Origin: Rheinheimera aquimaris | Lineage (GTDB): Bacteria; Pseudomonadota; Gammaproteobacteria; Enterobacterales; Alteromonadaceae | Reading direction: 5' to 3' | DNA length: 64,000 bases | Assembly (NCBI RefSeq): GCF_020531985.1 | Contig: NZ_JAJAVQ010000003.1 | Location: 310,001 to 374,000 of the forward strand | Shown: positions 7,595-17,265 of the stretch, in pieces | Position numbering within the stretch: the first letter of the stretch is position 1 | Layout of the letters: every line of letters starts with the position of its first letter | Made by a program: the position numbers and the translations under genes | The notes under the pieces: model-generated | What the model saw: only the letters and a program-made list of their open reading frames with translations | The model's database searches: none | What the model was told of the DNA's origin: nothing

Positions 7595-8653
7595 TCAGGC
7601 GTTACCTTTAACCTGCTTTTTAAGCTCCGCCGCGAACCCCAGCATCCGATTTAATGGCACCAACGCTTTTTCGCGAAGTGCCGCATCAACAAAAATCTCA
7701 TGCCCCGTAGTATCGGTTAATGCCGCTTCTATCGCTTTTAAACCGTTCATTGCCATCCAGGGGCAATGAGCGCAGCTGCGACATGTGGCGCCGTTACCGC
7801 CGGTTGGAGCTTCAATAAAGGTCTTATCCGGCATCTGCTGCTGCATCTTATAAAAGATGCCCTTGTCGGTTGCGACGATAAAGGTATCGTTTGGCAGTGT
7901 TTGGCTGGCTTTAATCAACTGGCTGGTAGAGCCTACCGCATCGGCTAGCTGCACTACACTATCAGGTGATTCAGGGTGTACCAGTACTGCAGCCCCCGGA
8001 TATTGCTTTTTAAGCTCTATCAGCGCGTTGGCTTTGAACTCATCGTGTACGATGCAGGCTGCATTCCACAGCAGCATATCGGCGCCGGTTTGCTTTTGTA
8101 CATAAGCGCCTAAATGCTTATCCGGGCCCCAGATAATTTTTTTACCCATGCTATCGAGGTAATCCACTACGTCTAAGGCTATAGATGAGGTTACCACCCA
8201 ATCTGCGCGGGCCTTAACCGCAGCAGAGGTATTGGCATACACCACCACAACCCGATCAGGGTGCGCGTCACAAAATGCTGAAAATGGCTCTGCCGGGCAG
8301 CCTAAATCTAACGAGCAGGTGGCTTCCAGCGTCGGCATTAGTACGGTTTTATTCGGCGTTAAAATTTTTGCCGTCTCGCCCATGAACTTAACACCGGCGA
8401 CAATCAGGGTTTTCGCCGGGTGTTCGTTACCAAAACGGGCCATTTCTAAGGAGTCAGATACACAGCCACCGGTTTCTTCCGCTAGCGCCTGAATTTCAGG
8501 GTCGGTGTAATAATGGGCTACCAGCACAGCGTCTTTTTGCTGTAACAGCTTTTTAATACGATCCTTGTAGGCTTGCTTGTCATCGCTGCTTAATGGCAGC
8601 GGCTTTTTAGGGAAGGCAAAATCTTGCTCTGTGAAATACAACGCTTGTTCCAT
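7595..8653 (-). CDS. nadA: Quinolinate synthase A
   Basis: Condenses iminoaspartate with dihydroxyacetone phosphate to quinolinate in de novo NAD synthesis, using a 4Fe-4S cluster. 352 residues, close to the E. coli length of 347. The three cluster cysteines are in the usual places: Cys113 (TCSLD), Cys200 (NAACIVH) and Cys297 (CAHCPWM). The ATG at 8653 is preceded by GGGTGAG; the longer open frame to 8734 enters a tRNA gene and is rejected. It follows the tRNA-Lys cluster on the same strand, as in E. coli, where cpoB, lysine tRNAs and nadA are also neighbours. Confidence 0.97.
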   Translation of the reverse strand: MEQALYFTEQDFAFPKKPLPLSSDDKQAYKDRIKKLLQQKDAVLVAHYYTDPEIQALAEETGGCVSDSLEMARFGNEHPAKTLIVAGVKFMGETAKILTPNKTVLMPTLEATCSLDLGCPAEPFSAFCDAHPDRVVVVYANTSAAVKARADWVVTSSIALDVVDYLDSMGKKIIWGPDKHLGAYVQKQTGADMLLWNAACIVHDEFKANALIELKKQYPGAAVLVHPESPDSVVQLADAVGSTSQLIKASQTLPNDTFIVATDKGIFYKMQQQMPDKTFIEAPTGGNGATCRSCAHCPWMAMNGLKAIEAALTDTTGHEIFVDAALREKALVPLNRMLGFAAELKKQVKGNA

Positions 8654-8684
8654 AGGGCTCACCCGCTGGCTTAAAAGGGCGGCT

Positions 8685-8690
8685 ATTATA
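8685..8690 (-). promoter_or_regulatory. Candidate -10 box for nadA
   Basis: A perfect TATAAT lies on the minus strand 32 bases before the nadA ATG. No good -35 hexamer is seen at 16-18 bases, so nadA may be expressed partly from here and partly by read-through from the tRNA-Lys promoter. Confidence 0.4.
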
Positions 8691-8723
8691 GCGCTGCGTG
8701 TTGGTAAAATACAGAACATTGCA

Positions 8724-8799
8724 TGGTGGGTCATGATGGATTCGAACCATCGACCAACGGATTAAAAGTCCGCTGCTCTACCAGCTGAGCTAATGACCC
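8724..8799 (-). tRNA. tRNA-Lys(TTT), copy 4 in transcription order
   Basis: 76 bases including encoded CCA. Acceptor GGGTCAT pairs with ATGACCC; the anticodon loop is ACTTTTAA, anticodon TTT; T-loop GGTTCGAATCC. Identical to the three copies to its right. Confidence 0.98.
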
Positions 8800-8821
8800 A
8801 TGCAGGAAAAACGAGAATAAG

Positions 8822-8897
8822 TGGTGGGTCATGATGGATTCGAACCATCGACCAACGGATTAAAAGTCCGCTGCTCTACCAGCTGAGCTAATGACCC
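8822..8897 (-). tRNA. tRNA-Lys(TTT), copy 3
   Basis: Same 76-base sequence as its neighbours, including CCA and the anticodon TTT; separated from the next gene by a 22-base spacer. Confidence 0.98.
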
Positions 8898-8915
8898 AAA
8901 CAGGTGGTGTCGAAG

Positions 8916-8991
8916 TGGTGGGTCATGATGGATTCGAACCATCGACCAACGGATTAAAAGTCCGCTGCTCTACCAGCTGAGCTAATGACCC
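8916..8991 (-). tRNA. tRNA-Lys(TTT), copy 2
   Basis: Same 76-base sequence with encoded CCA and anticodon TTT; 18-base spacer to copy 3. Confidence 0.98.
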
Positions 8992-9018
8992 ACTTCGATA
9001 ACTTTAGTTTGTGCGCTT

Positions 9019-9094
9019 TGGTGGGTCATGATGGATTCGAACCATCGACCAACGGATTAAAAGTCCGCTGCTCTACCAGCTGAGCTAATGACCC
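9019..9094 (-). tRNA. tRNA-Lys(TTT), copy 1 (promoter-proximal)
   Basis: Same 76-base sequence with encoded CCA and anticodon TTT; closest to the promoter at 9110-9137; 27-base spacer to copy 2. Confidence 0.98.
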
Positions 9095-9100
9095 CCACTG

Positions 9101-9137
9101 CGGACGCATATCTTACTGATTTACGGCTTTTGTGCAA
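9101..9137 (-). promoter_or_regulatory. Promoter of the tRNA-Lys cluster
   Basis: Minus-strand -35 TTGCAC (9132-9137), 16-base spacer, -10 TAAGAT (9110-9115), followed by a GC-rich discriminator GCGTCCG (9101-9107), as expected for a growth-rate and ppGpp-controlled stable RNA promoter. Confidence 0.75.
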
Positions 9138-9213
9138 CCAAAAAGTGTTAAAAACCGGCTGATACTGGTCTGACTGCTCAAAATGCCAGCGGATGCTAAC
9201 ATCTTGTGCACAG

Positions 9214-9237
9214 AAAAAACCCGGCTAACGCCGGGTT
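9214..9237 (-). terminator. Intrinsic terminator after cpoB (end of tol-pal operon)
   Basis: Stem AACCCGGC (9218-9225) and GCCGGGTT (9230-9237) with a 4-base loop, then a run of Ts on the minus strand (A-run at 9214-9219). It starts 4 bases after the cpoB stop. Confidence 0.9.
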
Positions 9238-9240
9238 GAG

Positions 9241-10038
9241 TTACTTAAGTGCGTCAATCCTGTCTTGCGCCAGTTTCGCTGATGTCGCAGTTGAATGCTT
9301 ATCAACCAGCTGACGGTAATACCGCAGGGCTGCGTCTTTTTGGTTCTCGCGCTCGGCCACCTGACCTAATTTCAGTAAGGCGTCGGCAACTTTATTTGAC
9401 TGAGGAAAATTATTCACTACCCGCTCAAAATGCGTTTTTGCCTTGGCAAGTTCGTTATTGTTAAACAATAACTGGCCTAACCAATAATGAGCATTAGGTG
9501 CATAACCTGAATTGGGGTAGTTTTGAATAAAGTTCTCGAACTCCGGAATTGCCGCTTCATAGCGCCGGTCTTTCAGCACCATGTTGACAGCTTTGTCGTA
9601 CGCGTCGTTCTCAGAAACATCGCTGGAGTAGCTAGGCGTCGCCACAGGCGTGTCTACCGGCATCACAGCTGCATTGTTATTAGCAGTTGGCTGCTGGATA
9701 GCACTGACCCGACGGTCTATTTCCTGATACAAATCGCGTTGGCGTTGCAGGATTTCGTCAAGCTGATACGTATGTGTTTCAGTTACCCCCCGCAACTCAC
9801 TTACCTCATCCAATAAGGTTTGTAATTGCTGTGCCATACGAAGCTGGGCCTCGGTACGGGCTTCCACAATACGCTCCAGCGTCGTCAGACGCTGCTCCAG
9901 CGAGCCGGATGGCTGCGCCGCAGTCATGGAAGTAGAGGAAGCGCGGTTACGATTAATATCAGTAACAGGCGCAGGGTTAGCACTAACACCGGTATGAACC
10001 AGTGTCAGTGCAGCGAGCAGAGTATATTTAACAGTCAT
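9241..10038 (-). CDS. cpoB: Cell division coordinator CpoB (YbgF)
   Basis: Periplasmic protein that links Tol-Pal outer-membrane constriction with PBP1B peptidoglycan synthesis at the septum. 265 residues from the ATG at 10038 (a TTG three codons earlier is less likely). A signal peptide ends at VSA-NP; residues about 45-105 form a coiled coil (trimerisation region), followed by a Gln/Asn-rich linker and three C-terminal tetratricopeptide repeats (AIPEFENFIQNYPNSGYAP type). Last gene of the ybgC-tolQRAB-pal-cpoB operon, with a terminator directly after it. Confidence 0.95.
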   Translation of the reverse strand: MTVKYTLLAALTLVHTGVSANPAPVTDINRNRASSTSMTAAQPSGSLEQRLTTLERIVEARTEAQLRMAQQLQTLLDEVSELRGVTETHTYQLDEILQRQRDLYQEIDRRVSAIQQPTANNNAAVMPVDTPVATPSYSSDVSENDAYDKAVNMVLKDRRYEAAIPEFENFIQNYPNSGYAPNAHYWLGQLLFNNNELAKAKTHFERVVNNFPQSNKVADALLKLGQVAERENQKDAALRYYRQLVDKHSTATSAKLAQDRIDALK

Positions 10039-10065
10039 GCGTATCAATACAGTAATTAGTCTGGA

Positions 10066-10587
10066 TTAGTAGACTAACACTGCACGACGGTTTTTAGCAA
10101 AACCTGCTTCAGTACGTGACATATCAACCGGCTTCTCTTCACCGTAGCTAACAGTAGAGATTTGGCCTGCTGAAACGCCTACGTTTTGCAGATATTGCAC
10201 AACAGCCTGAGCACGACGCTCACCCAGTGCGATGTTGTACTCTGGAGTACCGCGCTCGTCTGAGTGGCCTTCAATTGTTACACGTACGCTTGGGTTAGCA
10301 GTTAAAAATGCACCGTGCGCCTGCAGAGTTTCGATGAACTCAGGACGTACAGTAGCTTTGTCGAAGTCGAAGTAAATGGTGTTTTCCTGGCGCAATGCTT
10401 CCAGTTTCTGACGCATTTGTTCTGCTGGGCTCATTACCTGCTCAACAGTTTCAACCTGTACAGTCTCTTGCGGCATGTTTGATGTGTCCGCGCCTGACTG
10501 ATCAGTAGATGAAGTTGAGCTACAAGCAGCCAAAGTCAGCACTGGTAATGCAATGAATAAACCTTTTAACACTTTATTTAATTTCAT
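10066..10587 (-). CDS. pal: Peptidoglycan-associated lipoprotein Pal
   Basis: Outer-membrane lipoprotein that binds peptidoglycan and TolB, part of the trans-envelope Tol-Pal machine. 173 residues. The signal peptide ends in a lipobox LAAC with the acylated Cys at about 22. After a short linker comes an OmpA-like domain with the diaminopimelate-binding pattern ([14 protein letters not shown], then [10 protein letters not shown]). Downstream of tolB by 43 bases and upstream of cpoB by 27. Confidence 0.98.
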   Translation of the reverse strand: MKLNKVLKGLFIALPVLTLAACSSTSSTDQSGADTSNMPQETVQVETVEQVMSPAEQMRQKLEALRQENTIYFDFDKATVRPEFIETLQAHGAFLTANPSVRVTIEGHSDERGTPEYNIALGERRAQAVVQYLQNVGVSAGQISTVSYGEEKPVDMSRTEAGFAKNRRAVLVY

Positions 10588-10630
10588 GATGTTGTCCTTA
10601 GTATTTAAATGTAATAACTATCTTGCTTTT

Positions 10631-11977
10631 CTATAAAAACGGCGACCACGCCGGCGATTTAACCTGTCCTTCGACTGCCGGCAGTCGTGCTTTAAAACGA
10701 CCATCCATAGAAACCAGTGCTAACACCTGCGTTGAACCGTGCATGGTGCTGTATATGATCATCGAACCGTTCGGCGCCACACTTGGCGACTCATCCAGAT
10801 TAGTCTTGGTAAGCACCTGCAGAAACCGGGTCTGACGATCCATTTTTGCGATACGGTACTCACCGCGGATGCGGTTGACCATCACCACCGAATTACCATC
10901 CGGTGTATAAGAGCCGGCCAGATTCATTTCACCTTCAAAAGTTAAACGTCTGGTCGTACCCGTTAACAAATTTACGCTATAAAGTTGCGGATTGCCACCA
11001 CGCTCAGAACTGAACAACAGTTCCTTGCCATCCGGAGACCACGAAGGCTCGGTATCAATGGCGCGATGATTCGTTATCCGCGTTAACGCTTTAGTGGCAA
11101 TATCCATGGTGTAAATCTCGGTGTTACCGTCTTTGGACAATACCATCGCCATCTTTCTACCATCCGGTGACCATACAGGCGCACCGTTAATGCCTGGTGT
11201 GCTGCTAAGCATAGTACGCCGGCCAGTGTAAATATCCTGAATATAGATTTGTGACTGACGTTTCTCAAAAGTTACATACGACAGTTTAGTCCCATCCGGT
11301 GACCAGCTCGGAGACATCAGCGGCTCTTTTGAGCGCAGCAGGATCTGCTCGTTGGCTCCATCATAATCTGCAACCACTAGCTGGTAAGGGAATTCCAGTT
11401 TGCGATTAACCAGCACATACGCAATTTTTGTCAGGAAAGCGCCGCGCTCGCCCGTTAGCTTTTCATATACAATATCGCTAATGCGGTGCGCATATTGACG
11501 GAACTGGCTGCCATTAATCGTTGTTTCGCGGCTATCCAGAATATGCTCGTTACTGCCACCTAAACGACCGGCATTTAAAGACTGACGGCTGGCGGCATTA
11601 CTGCCTTTTAATACATCAATAAGCTCAAAACTTACGGTGTAGCGGTCAATACCAATTTCAGTGATCTGGCCGATAACAATGGCTTCTACCCCTTCACGTG
11701 ACCAGGCCGCATAATCAATCTGTGCTGCGCTTTGTGGCCGCTGCGGCATTTTGATACTTGCCAGCGGACTGAACTTACCACTGCGCATTAAATCAGCTGC
11801 GATCACTTCATCCAGACGCTGACTGGGTAAGGTTGCGCCTTTAAAAGTAAAAGGTAAAATAGCGACCGGCCGAGCCGAGTCTATACCTTCTGTAATAACA
11901 ATTTCCAAAGATGCCTGAGCCTGCGCACTTAGCACCGCGACGAACAAAAATAAGGTATTTCGAATAAATTTAAACAT
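10631..11977 (-). CDS. tolB: Tol-Pal system beta-propeller protein TolB
   Basis: Periplasmic protein that passes between Pal and TolA. 448 residues with a signal peptide ending AQA, an N-terminal alpha/beta domain (to about 165) and a six-bladed beta-propeller whose blades carry repeated SPDG and PSWSPDG motifs. The tolA stop is only 2 bases before the ATG at 11977 and no ribosome site is obvious, so translation may be coupled; a TTG two codons earlier overlaps tolA and is the alternative. Confidence 0.97.
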   Translation of the reverse strand: MFKFIRNTLFLFVAVLSAQAQASLEIVITEGIDSARPVAILPFTFKGATLPSQRLDEVIAADLMRSGKFSPLASIKMPQRPQSAAQIDYAAWSREGVEAIVIGQITEIGIDRYTVSFELIDVLKGSNAASRQSLNAGRLGGSNEHILDSRETTINGSQFRQYAHRISDIVYEKLTGERGAFLTKIAYVLVNRKLEFPYQLVVADYDGANEQILLRSKEPLMSPSWSPDGTKLSYVTFEKRQSQIYIQDIYTGRRTMLSSTPGINGAPVWSPDGRKMAMVLSKDGNTEIYTMDIATKALTRITNHRAIDTEPSWSPDGKELLFSSERGGNPQLYSVNLLTGTTRRLTFEGEMNLAGSYTPDGNSVVMVNRIRGEYRIAKMDRQTRFLQVLTKTNLDESPSVAPNGSMIIYSTMHGSTQVLALVSMDGRFKARLPAVEGQVKSPAWSPFL

Positions 11978-11979
11978 AA

Positions 11980-12897
11980 TCAAAGTTCTGGGCTTACCGT
12001 TAAGTTAATGTCTTTTAACTGGTTATACACATCCGGGTCTGCCGATACCGGCAAAGTCCCCGCCCGATTTACGGCCCTGACTGTTGCATCACACACCGTT
12101 TGGTCACCGCTTATCACGCCAACCCGCGTTACAAAACCATTACTTGCCAGCCGTATATTTATGCGGCACGACTTTCCTCGCATCCCTTCATCAACCAGCA
12201 AGTTGCGCTGAATGGCATCACGGATGAGTGCCGTGTAGCGCTGCACCTCTGTCGCCGCTTGCTGAGCTCTTGCTGCTGCCCGTGCCTGGGCTTCTTTTGC
12301 CATTTGCTCTTGCATTGCACGTTCCTGCTCGGCCCGCTGTCTTGCTTCTGCCGCTTTACGCTCACGTTCTGCGGCAGCTTTTTCTGCAGCTTCCTGCTCG
12401 GCTTTGCGTTTTTGTTCAGCAGCTTTAGCTGCCTCTTCGGCTTTTTGGCGCTCCTGCTCTTTCGCTATCCGCGCCTGTTCAGCCTGCTTAGCTTTAGCAT
12501 TTTCCTGCTCCTGGCGCTTTTTCGCTTCAGCCGCCGCAGCTTTCGCTTTTTGCGCTTCGGCATCAGCTTTGCGTTTTTCCTCAGCCACCCGCTTCAAGCG
12601 TTGCTCTTCCGCCGTACGGTTTTGCTCAGCCTGAGCTGCTCGGCGCTCCAGATCGCGAATTCGCTTTTCTTCTGCCGCTTTAGCCGCATCACGCTCGCGT
12701 TGCATTTGCTGCACGCGTTCATTCAGTAGTTTCTCGTCCACCGCCACGGCTTCAACCGGCGCCTGGCCCTCAGATTGCAAACTTACTGTCACCATCTCAG
12801 GCTTGCTGGAAAAGTCAGCACCAAACACCAGCAACACCAGTATAGCCAGATGTAAGCCAAGTGATTTTGCCAATGATGGTTCTATTACCACTGCCAT
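11980..12897 (-). CDS. tolA: Tol system inner-membrane linker TolA
   Basis: Spans the periplasm from the TolQR motor to TolB/Pal. 305 residues: one N-terminal membrane segment (about 12-29, [15 protein letters not shown]), a long Ala/Lys/Glu/Arg helix (about 55-210), and a C-terminal globular domain with a Cys pair (GKSCRIN and TVCDAT) and the GTLPVSADP segment. Shorter than E. coli TolA (421) because the central helix is shorter, as in many marine gammaproteobacteria. 7 bases downstream of tolR. Confidence 0.96.
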   Translation of the reverse strand: MAVVIEPSLAKSLGLHLAILVLLVFGADFSSKPEMVTVSLQSEGQAPVEAVAVDEKLLNERVQQMQRERDAAKAAEEKRIRDLERRAAQAEQNRTAEEQRLKRVAEEKRKADAEAQKAKAAAAEAKKRQEQENAKAKQAEQARIAKEQERQKAEEAAKAAEQKRKAEQEAAEKAAAERERKAAEARQRAEQERAMQEQMAKEAQARAAARAQQAATEVQRYTALIRDAIQRNLLVDEGMRGKSCRINIRLASNGFVTRVGVISGDQTVCDATVRAVNRAGTLPVSADPDVYNQLKDINLTVSPEL

Positions 12898-12904
12898 ATC
12901 AATT

Positions 12905-13330
12905 CTATTCCAGGTTGTCTGTCATCAGGCCAACAGCCGGGGCGCCCGCGCCTTTGAGCACATTGATAAGGCGAATCACTGCATCGTAACTTACTTTGGC
13001 GTCACCTTTTACAATCACCTGAGTGCCAGGCTCGATAGTCAGCCAACTGGCAACTTCCACCGTCAGTTCAGCCGCAGTAAAAGGGCCTTGCTGTTTGCCG
13101 TCTTTCTCAAAATAATACAGCCCATCCTGATCGACCGTGGCAACAAGCGGCGTTTTACCATTCTGCATCTGCTTTATAGGCTCAGCAGCAGATTTTGGTA
13201 GCTCTACTTTTACCCCTTGGGTAATAAGTGGTGTTGTCACCATAAAAATCACCAGCAAAACCAGCATAACGTCGATATAGGGCACCACGTTTATTTCGGC
13301 CTTTAACCGGCGTTTCTTACGTACATACAT
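12905..13330 (-). CDS. tolR: Tol system proton-channel subunit TolR
   Basis: ExbD/TolR-family protein that with TolQ uses the proton-motive force to energise TolA. 141 residues; single membrane helix near residues 17-37 containing the proton-carrying Asp (VVPYIDVMLVLLVIFMVT), then a periplasmic domain. Start overlaps the tolQ stop (TGATG at 13328-13332), which implies translational coupling. Confidence 0.97.
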   Translation of the reverse strand: MYVRKKRRLKAEINVVPYIDVMLVLLVIFMVTTPLITQGVKVELPKSAAEPIKQMQNGKTPLVATVDQDGLYYFEKDGKQQGPFTAAELTVEVASWLTIEPGTQVIVKGDAKVSYDAVIRLINVLKGAGAPAVGLMTDNLE

Positions 13331-14019
13331 CAGGCAGCGTCTCCGTTATTCGATACGGCCTGACGGTGCAGAATGTTAGAAAACTCTTCAACAAAGTTGG
13401 CGTAACTGCTTTCCAATGACTCAACCTGATGCGAGAACTTGTTATAAGCAATAACTGCCGGTATAGCGGCAAATAAGCCGATAGCTGTCGCAATCAGCGC
13501 TTCAGCAATACCAGGTGCAACCATTGACAATGTCGCCTGCTCTACCGCACCCAGTGCAATAAAGGAGTTCATAATGCCCCAAACCGTACCAAACAAACCA
13601 ATGTAAGGACTAATAGAGCCAACCGTAGCCAGAAAGGGTAAATGCATCTCTAACCTTTCAACTTCTCGCGACAAACCAACACGCATTGCGCGCTGTGTGC
13701 CTTCCATTACTGCAGCAGGCTGGCGGCTGTTGGTTTTATGTAACCTGGCAAACTCTTTGAAGCCTGACTTAAACAATGCTTCTAATCCGCTGTTGGCGGC
13801 ACGTGCGCTGACTTCGTTATATAACTTAGATAAATCCACACCCGACCAAAACTTATCTTCAAACTTTTTCGCGTCGGTTACAGCATCACTTAATGCTTTA
13901 CGACGGCGGAATATAATGGTCCAGGACATCACTGACATCGCGAGCAATATCAACATCACCAGCTGCACAACAAAACTGGCTTCAATTAACAAACTTAAAA
14001 TAGATATCTCACCTGCCAC
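13330..14019 (-). CDS. tolQ: Tol system stator subunit TolQ
   Basis: MotA/TolQ/ExbB-family inner-membrane protein, 229 residues, three membrane helices (about 17-37, 135-160 and 170-193). Conserved pore segments [18 protein letters not shown] and [21 protein letters not shown] are both present. Overlaps ybgC by 11 bases and tolR by 1, within one operon. Confidence 0.98.
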   Translation of the reverse strand: MAGEISILSLLIEASFVVQLVMLILLAMSVMSWTIIFRRRKALSDAVTDAKKFEDKFWSGVDLSKLYNEVSARAANSGLEALFKSGFKEFARLHKTNSRQPAAVMEGTQRAMRVGLSREVERLEMHLPFLATVGSISPYIGLFGTVWGIMNSFIALGAVEQATLSMVAPGIAEALIATAIGLFAAIPAVIAYNKFSHQVESLESSYANFVEEFSNILHRQAVSNNGDAA

Positions 14020-14419
14020 GTAATAAACCCTCTGTCACTTCGGCCGGAATTGCCCTGGCCTTCATTTCCTGCAGCGAAATACAGGCCACTGTAATTTGCG
14101 CTGTGCAATTTAACTCGCCGGCGCTATTGTGTATTGTTTGCTGAAAAACCATACTAGCGCGTTTTAAGGTACTGATTTGACTGGATACCGTCAATAATTC
14201 ATTAAATTTAGCTGCTTTTTTGTTATCCATTAAAACCTGAGTAACAACAAAAGCGACATTTTTTGACAATAAAAAATCCTGCTCAATACCCAAGGCACGC
14301 AACCATTCGGTGCGTGCTCTTTCAAAAAATTTCAAATAATTTGCATAGTAAACTATTCCTCCGGCGTCGGTATCTTCATAGTACACGCGCACTGGGAATG
14401 TAAAGACTGTTTCAGACAT
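14009..14419 (-). CDS. ybgC: Acyl-CoA thioesterase YbgC
   Basis: Hotdog-fold thioesterase, 136 residues, first gene of the tol-pal operon as in E. coli. The active-site region [26 protein letters not shown] near the N-terminus holds the catalytic Asp (shown in part: [12 protein letters not shown]). It hydrolyses acyl-CoA or acyl-ACP and is linked to phospholipid metabolism. Start ATG at 14419; promoter with 17-base spacer lies 24 bases upstream. Confidence 0.96.
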   Translation of the reverse strand: MSETVFTFPVRVYYEDTDAGGIVYYANYLKFFERARTEWLRALGIEQDFLLSKNVAFVVTQVLMDNKKAAKFNELLTVSSQISTLKRASMVFQQTIHNSAGELNCTAQITVACISLQEMKARAIPAEVTEGLLRGR

Positions 14420-14442
14420 GATATTCGCTTTAATTGCTGCAT

Positions 14443-14471
14443 ATGATAAGTAACGCCGAACAACAACTCAA
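14443..14471 (-). promoter_or_regulatory. Promoter of the ybgC-tol-pal operon
   Basis: Minus-strand -35 TTGAGT (14466-14471), 17-base spacer, -10 TATCAT (14443-14448); start of transcription is expected near 14436, giving a short leader before ybgC. Confidence 0.65.
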
Positions 14472-14487
14472 TCATCTGTACAGATGA
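14472..14487. promoter_or_regulatory. 16-base perfect palindrome abutting the tol-pal promoter
   Basis: TCATCTGTACAGATGA is a perfect 16-base palindrome directly upstream of the -35 box of ybgC. This position fits an activator or repressor site. It does not match the LexA box (CTG-N10-CAG), and the protein that binds it is unknown. Confidence 0.4.
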
Positions 14488-14790
14488 AACCCAACTATAT
14501 TTTTCTGCGTCGCCTACTTGTATTTTTTATTAATTTCTGTCGACTGTTATTTCAACAGTAAGTTCCCGCATTTTGCACAGAATCGACTAATCCCCTTCCA
14601 CGCAGGACAAACAGTAAACTCTGACCAAAACCTGACAAAAAGTAATGCTGCCCATAATCCCGATTGTACATTAACCTTGCATGAACAAAAGCCTGCAACG
14701 CTTACCACGCCTGTAATTGAACACTTTTAATACAACAAGGCCAAATCATCGCATTAATTTTTCTAATACCTAAATAGCAGTTTTTCTCGT
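14488..14790. other. Non-coding stretch, nothing recognised
   Basis: AT-rich spacer between the tol-pal promoter and the promoter of the candidate small RNA. Open frames here lack ribosome sites and resemble no protein. I see no repeat, tRNA or mobile-element remnant. Confidence 0.5.
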
Positions 14791-14819
14791 TTGAAGTAAA
14801 TACTCCAAATCTCTATCAT
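14791..14819 (+). promoter_or_regulatory. Promoter of candidate small RNA
   Basis: Plus-strand -35 TTGAAG (14791-14796), exact 17-base spacer, -10 TATCAT (14814-14819). No gene on this strand follows before the terminator at 14973-15001. Confidence 0.6.
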
Positions 14820-14825
14820 ACGCAT

Positions 14826-15001
14826 GTGTTCTGAGCTAGCGCAAAGAGGCAGCAAAGTTTTGCTGAGTCTTAGTAAGGATCACAAAGTAATGAAATTTGT
14901 GTTTGAACCGAATTTTGTTGCTGTTTCAACATGTTCCCTGGATTTTTTGAAGCACTCCTTCAACTTGTTGCTGCCCGCTCCTTTGAGCGGGCTTTTTTTT
15001 T
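14826..15001 (+). ncRNA. Candidate small RNA, about 175 nt
   Basis: A promoter and an intrinsic terminator on the plus strand bracket about 175 bases between the ybgC and ruvB genes, both on the other strand. Internal symmetric elements include CAGCAAA/TTTGCTG-like pairing near 14850-14870, TGTTG/CAACA near 14920-14933 and a perfect TTGAAG-cactc-CTTCAA hairpin at 14947-14963, then the terminator stem. One open frame from an ATG at 14890 runs on through the terminator, so it is unlikely to be a protein gene. It does not look like 6S RNA, tmRNA or Spot 42. Start is estimated from the -10 box. Confidence 0.5.
14973..15001 (+). terminator. Intrinsic terminator of the candidate small RNA
   Basis: Stem GCCCGCTC (14973-14980) and GAGCGGGC (14985-14992) with a 4-base loop, followed by nine Ts. 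No A-run precedes it, so it works only on the plus strand. Confidence 0.9.
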
Positions 15002-15066
15002 ATTCGCGTCCAGGCTCTGACACTACAGCGTTGTTGCCTGCCAGGACGTGGGTACATGCTTTCAAC

Positions 15067-16077
15067 TTAGTCTGATTTTGGTAAGTCGAAACCAAAATGC
15101 TTATAAGCACGTGGCGAGGCTATGCGCCCGCGTGGTGTGCGTTGAATAAACCCTTGCTGAATCAGAAACGGCTCTATCACATCTTCAATCGTATCTTTTT
15201 CTTCACCGATAGCAGCAGCTAAGTTATCCAGCCCTACCGGGCCGCCCATAAATTTTTCAATAATGGCCAGGATCAGCTTTCTGTCCATATAGTCAAAACC
15301 TTCGGCGTCAACATCGACCATCTGTAACGCAGCAGCCGCTACCTCTGGTGTAACCTGTCCATTATGTTTTACCTGGGCATAGTCCCGCACCCTGCGCAGT
15401 AGGCGGTTAGCAATACGTGGTGTGCCGCGCGAGCGACGGCCGATTTCTGTTGCACCGTCTTCATCAAGCAGCAGGTTGAGAAAATGCGCCGAGCGCAAAA
15501 TGATTTTGCTCAGCTCTTCTACTTTATAAAATTCTAACCGTTGTACGATTCCGAAACGGTCACGCAGTGGTGATGTTAAAGCGCCGGCACGGGTGGTTGC
15601 GCCAACCAGCGTGAAAGGCGGTAAATCCAGTTTAATTGAACGCGCAGCAGGTCCTTCACCAATCATAATATCCAGTTGATAGTCTTCCATCGCTGGGTAC
15701 AAAATCTCTTCAACAACCGGGCTTAAACGATGTATCTCATCAATAAACAGCACATCGTTTGGTTCAAGGTTGGTCAGCAGCGCAGCCAAATCACCGGCTT
15801 TTTCCAGCACCGGACCAGAGGTAGTTTTTATATTCACGCCCATTTCATTAGCTACTATCATCGCCAGTGTAGTTTTACCCAAGCCTGGCGGGCCGAAAAT
15901 CAGCAAATGGTCCAACGGGTCACCACGGCCACGGGCGGCTTCAATAAAAATGGCCATCTGCTGACAAACATGCTCCTGACCGGTATAGTCAGCCAGTGTT
16001 TTCGGCCGGATAGCACGATCTATGACTTCATCTTCGCGCGTAGCAGCAGTTTGAATTAAACGGTCAGCTTCTATCAT
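15067..16077 (-). CDS. ruvB: Holliday junction branch-migration helicase RuvB
   Basis: AAA+ motor, 336 residues, that drives branch migration with RuvA. Walker [10 protein letters not shown], Walker B FIDEIHR, sensor 1 GATTR and arginine-finger segment are present, and the C-terminal winged-helix domain ends normally. Starts 2 bases after the ruvA stop. No LexA box is seen upstream of ruvA or ruvC, so SOS control, as in E. coli, is not evident. Confidence 0.98.
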   Translation of the reverse strand: MIEADRLIQTAATREDEVIDRAIRPKTLADYTGQEHVCQQMAIFIEAARGRGDPLDHLLIFGPPGLGKTTLAMIVANEMGVNIKTTSGPVLEKAGDLAALLTNLEPNDVLFIDEIHRLSPVVEEILYPAMEDYQLDIMIGEGPAARSIKLDLPPFTLVGATTRAGALTSPLRDRFGIVQRLEFYKVEELSKIILRSAHFLNLLLDEDGATEIGRRSRGTPRIANRLLRRVRDYAQVKHNGQVTPEVAAAALQMVDVDAEGFDYMDRKLILAIIEKFMGGPVGLDNLAAAIGEEKDTIEDVIEPFLIQQGFIQRTPRGRIASPRAYKHFGFDLPKSD

Positions 16078-16079
16078 CT

Positions 16080-16700
16080 TTACATCATGCTCCGCAGTGC
16101 AGCTTTGATCAGCTGTTCGCTGCTCATGTCATTTTGCTTCACTTTCTGCACCGCTTTATCTGCCTGTGCCTGACTGTACCCCAGAGAAACCAGCGCACCA
16201 ATTGCATCATGCTCAGCACTTTCCTGCGGGCTATATACTGCTTCATCACCTTGCAATATCAATGCATCTGTCACCGGGGTGTTGGGCGCTATACCCCAGT
16301 CTTTTAAACGGTCGCGCATTTCTATTACCAGCCGTTCAGCCGTTTTTTTACCGACGCCCGGCAACTTCACCAGCGTGCTGACGTCATCCAGTTGCACACA
16401 GCGGACAAACTGCTGCGCCGTCATACCAGACAGAATTGTCAGCGCCAGTTTGGGGCCAACGCCATTGGCTTTAATCAATTGCCGGAACAGGGCACGCTCG
16501 TTTAGATTAACGAAGCCATATAATAGCTGCGCATCCTCTCGCACGACAAAATGTGTATAAATAGTGGCTTCTTCGCCAGTGGCGGGCAGTTGATAGAAAC
16601 TGGTTAGCGGCAATTGTACTTCGTAGCCAACACCGGCTACTTCAATTAATAAATCCGGTGCCTGCTTTTCCAGCAGGATACCGCGTAAACGTCCGATCAT
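16080..16700 (-). CDS. ruvA: Holliday junction branch-migration protein RuvA
   Basis: 206-residue DNA-binding subunit of RuvAB. N-terminal OB fold ([12 protein letters not shown]), paired helix-hairpin-helix motifs in the middle ([14 protein letters not shown] and [19 protein letters not shown]) and a C-terminal UBA-like domain that contacts RuvB. Follows ruvC by 38 bases and precedes ruvB. Confidence 0.98.
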   Translation of the reverse strand: MIGRLRGILLEKQAPDLLIEVAGVGYEVQLPLTSFYQLPATGEEATIYTHFVVREDAQLLYGFVNLNERALFRQLIKANGVGPKLALTILSGMTAQQFVRCVQLDDVSTLVKLPGVGKKTAERLVIEMRDRLKDWGIAPNTPVTDALILQGDEAVYSPQESAEHDAIGALVSLGYSQAQADKAVQKVKQNDMSSEQLIKAALRSMM

Positions 16701-16738
16701 AAAATCTGCTTATTGGTTAGACCGTTATATGCAAAGCA

Positions 16739-17263
16739 CTAGCGCAGGCGTCCACGCACGGTTTTACGTGCTTGCCCGGCCAGACTAACTAAACTTTGCT
16801 GAGTATGCCCATGACATAACGCAACTGCAAGGGCATCGGCAGCATCGGCCTGAGGGTTAGCAGGCAGTTTAAGTAAAGTGCGCACCATATGTTGCACCTG
16901 AGCTTTGTCGGCGGCGCCGGTGCCGACTACAGACTGTTTAACCTGGCGGGCGGAGTATTCGAACACTTCGAGTCCGGCATGTTTGGCAGCAACAATTGCC
17001 GCACCGCGGGCTTGTCCCAGCTTTAACGCGGAGTCTGCATTACGAGCCATAAACACCTGCTCGATAGCGAAAATGGTCGGCCGGGTTTGAGCAATTATTT
17101 CACTGACACCATTAAAAATATCCAGCAGCCGCTCAGGTAATAAATCATCCGTGTTTAAACGGATACAGCCGCTGGCAACATATTCGAACTTCATACCGCT
17201 TTGACGCACGACACCGTAGCCCGTTAACCGACTGCCAGGATCGATGCCCAGTATAACGTTCAC
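16739..17263 (-). CDS. ruvC: Crossover junction endodeoxyribonuclease RuvC
   Basis: Holliday junction resolvase, 174 residues, RNase H-like fold. Catalytic acids: Asp7 ([14 protein letters not shown]), Glu in [11 protein letters not shown], and the C-terminal pair in [14 protein letters not shown]. Two bases after the yebC stop, in a yebC-ruvC-ruvA-ruvB cluster. Confidence 0.98.
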   Translation of the reverse strand: MNVILGIDPGSRLTGYGVVRQSGMKFEYVASGCIRLNTDDLLPERLLDIFNGVSEIIAQTRPTIFAIEQVFMARNADSALKLGQARGAAIVAAKHAGLEVFEYSARQVKQSVVGTGAADKAQVQHMVRTLLKLPANPQADAADALAVALCHGHTQQSLVSLAGQARKTVRGRLR

Positions 17264-17265
17264 GC

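Noticed and set aside
12100..12729. Long plus-strand frame (209 codons) rich in Phe/Leu/Cys
   Set aside because: It is the antisense shadow of the Ala/Lys/Glu repeat of tolA and has no ribosome site.
14473..14486. LexA/SOS box at the ybgC palindrome
   Set aside because: CTGTACAG has only two bases between CTG and CAG, whereas LexA needs ten.
14518..14730. Plus-strand frame of 70 codons
   Set aside because: No ribosome site, promoter or protein-like composition.
14824..15075. Plus-strand frame that could encode a small protein
   Set aside because: It runs through a strong intrinsic terminator at 14973-15001, so a full mRNA would not be made; a small RNA fits better.
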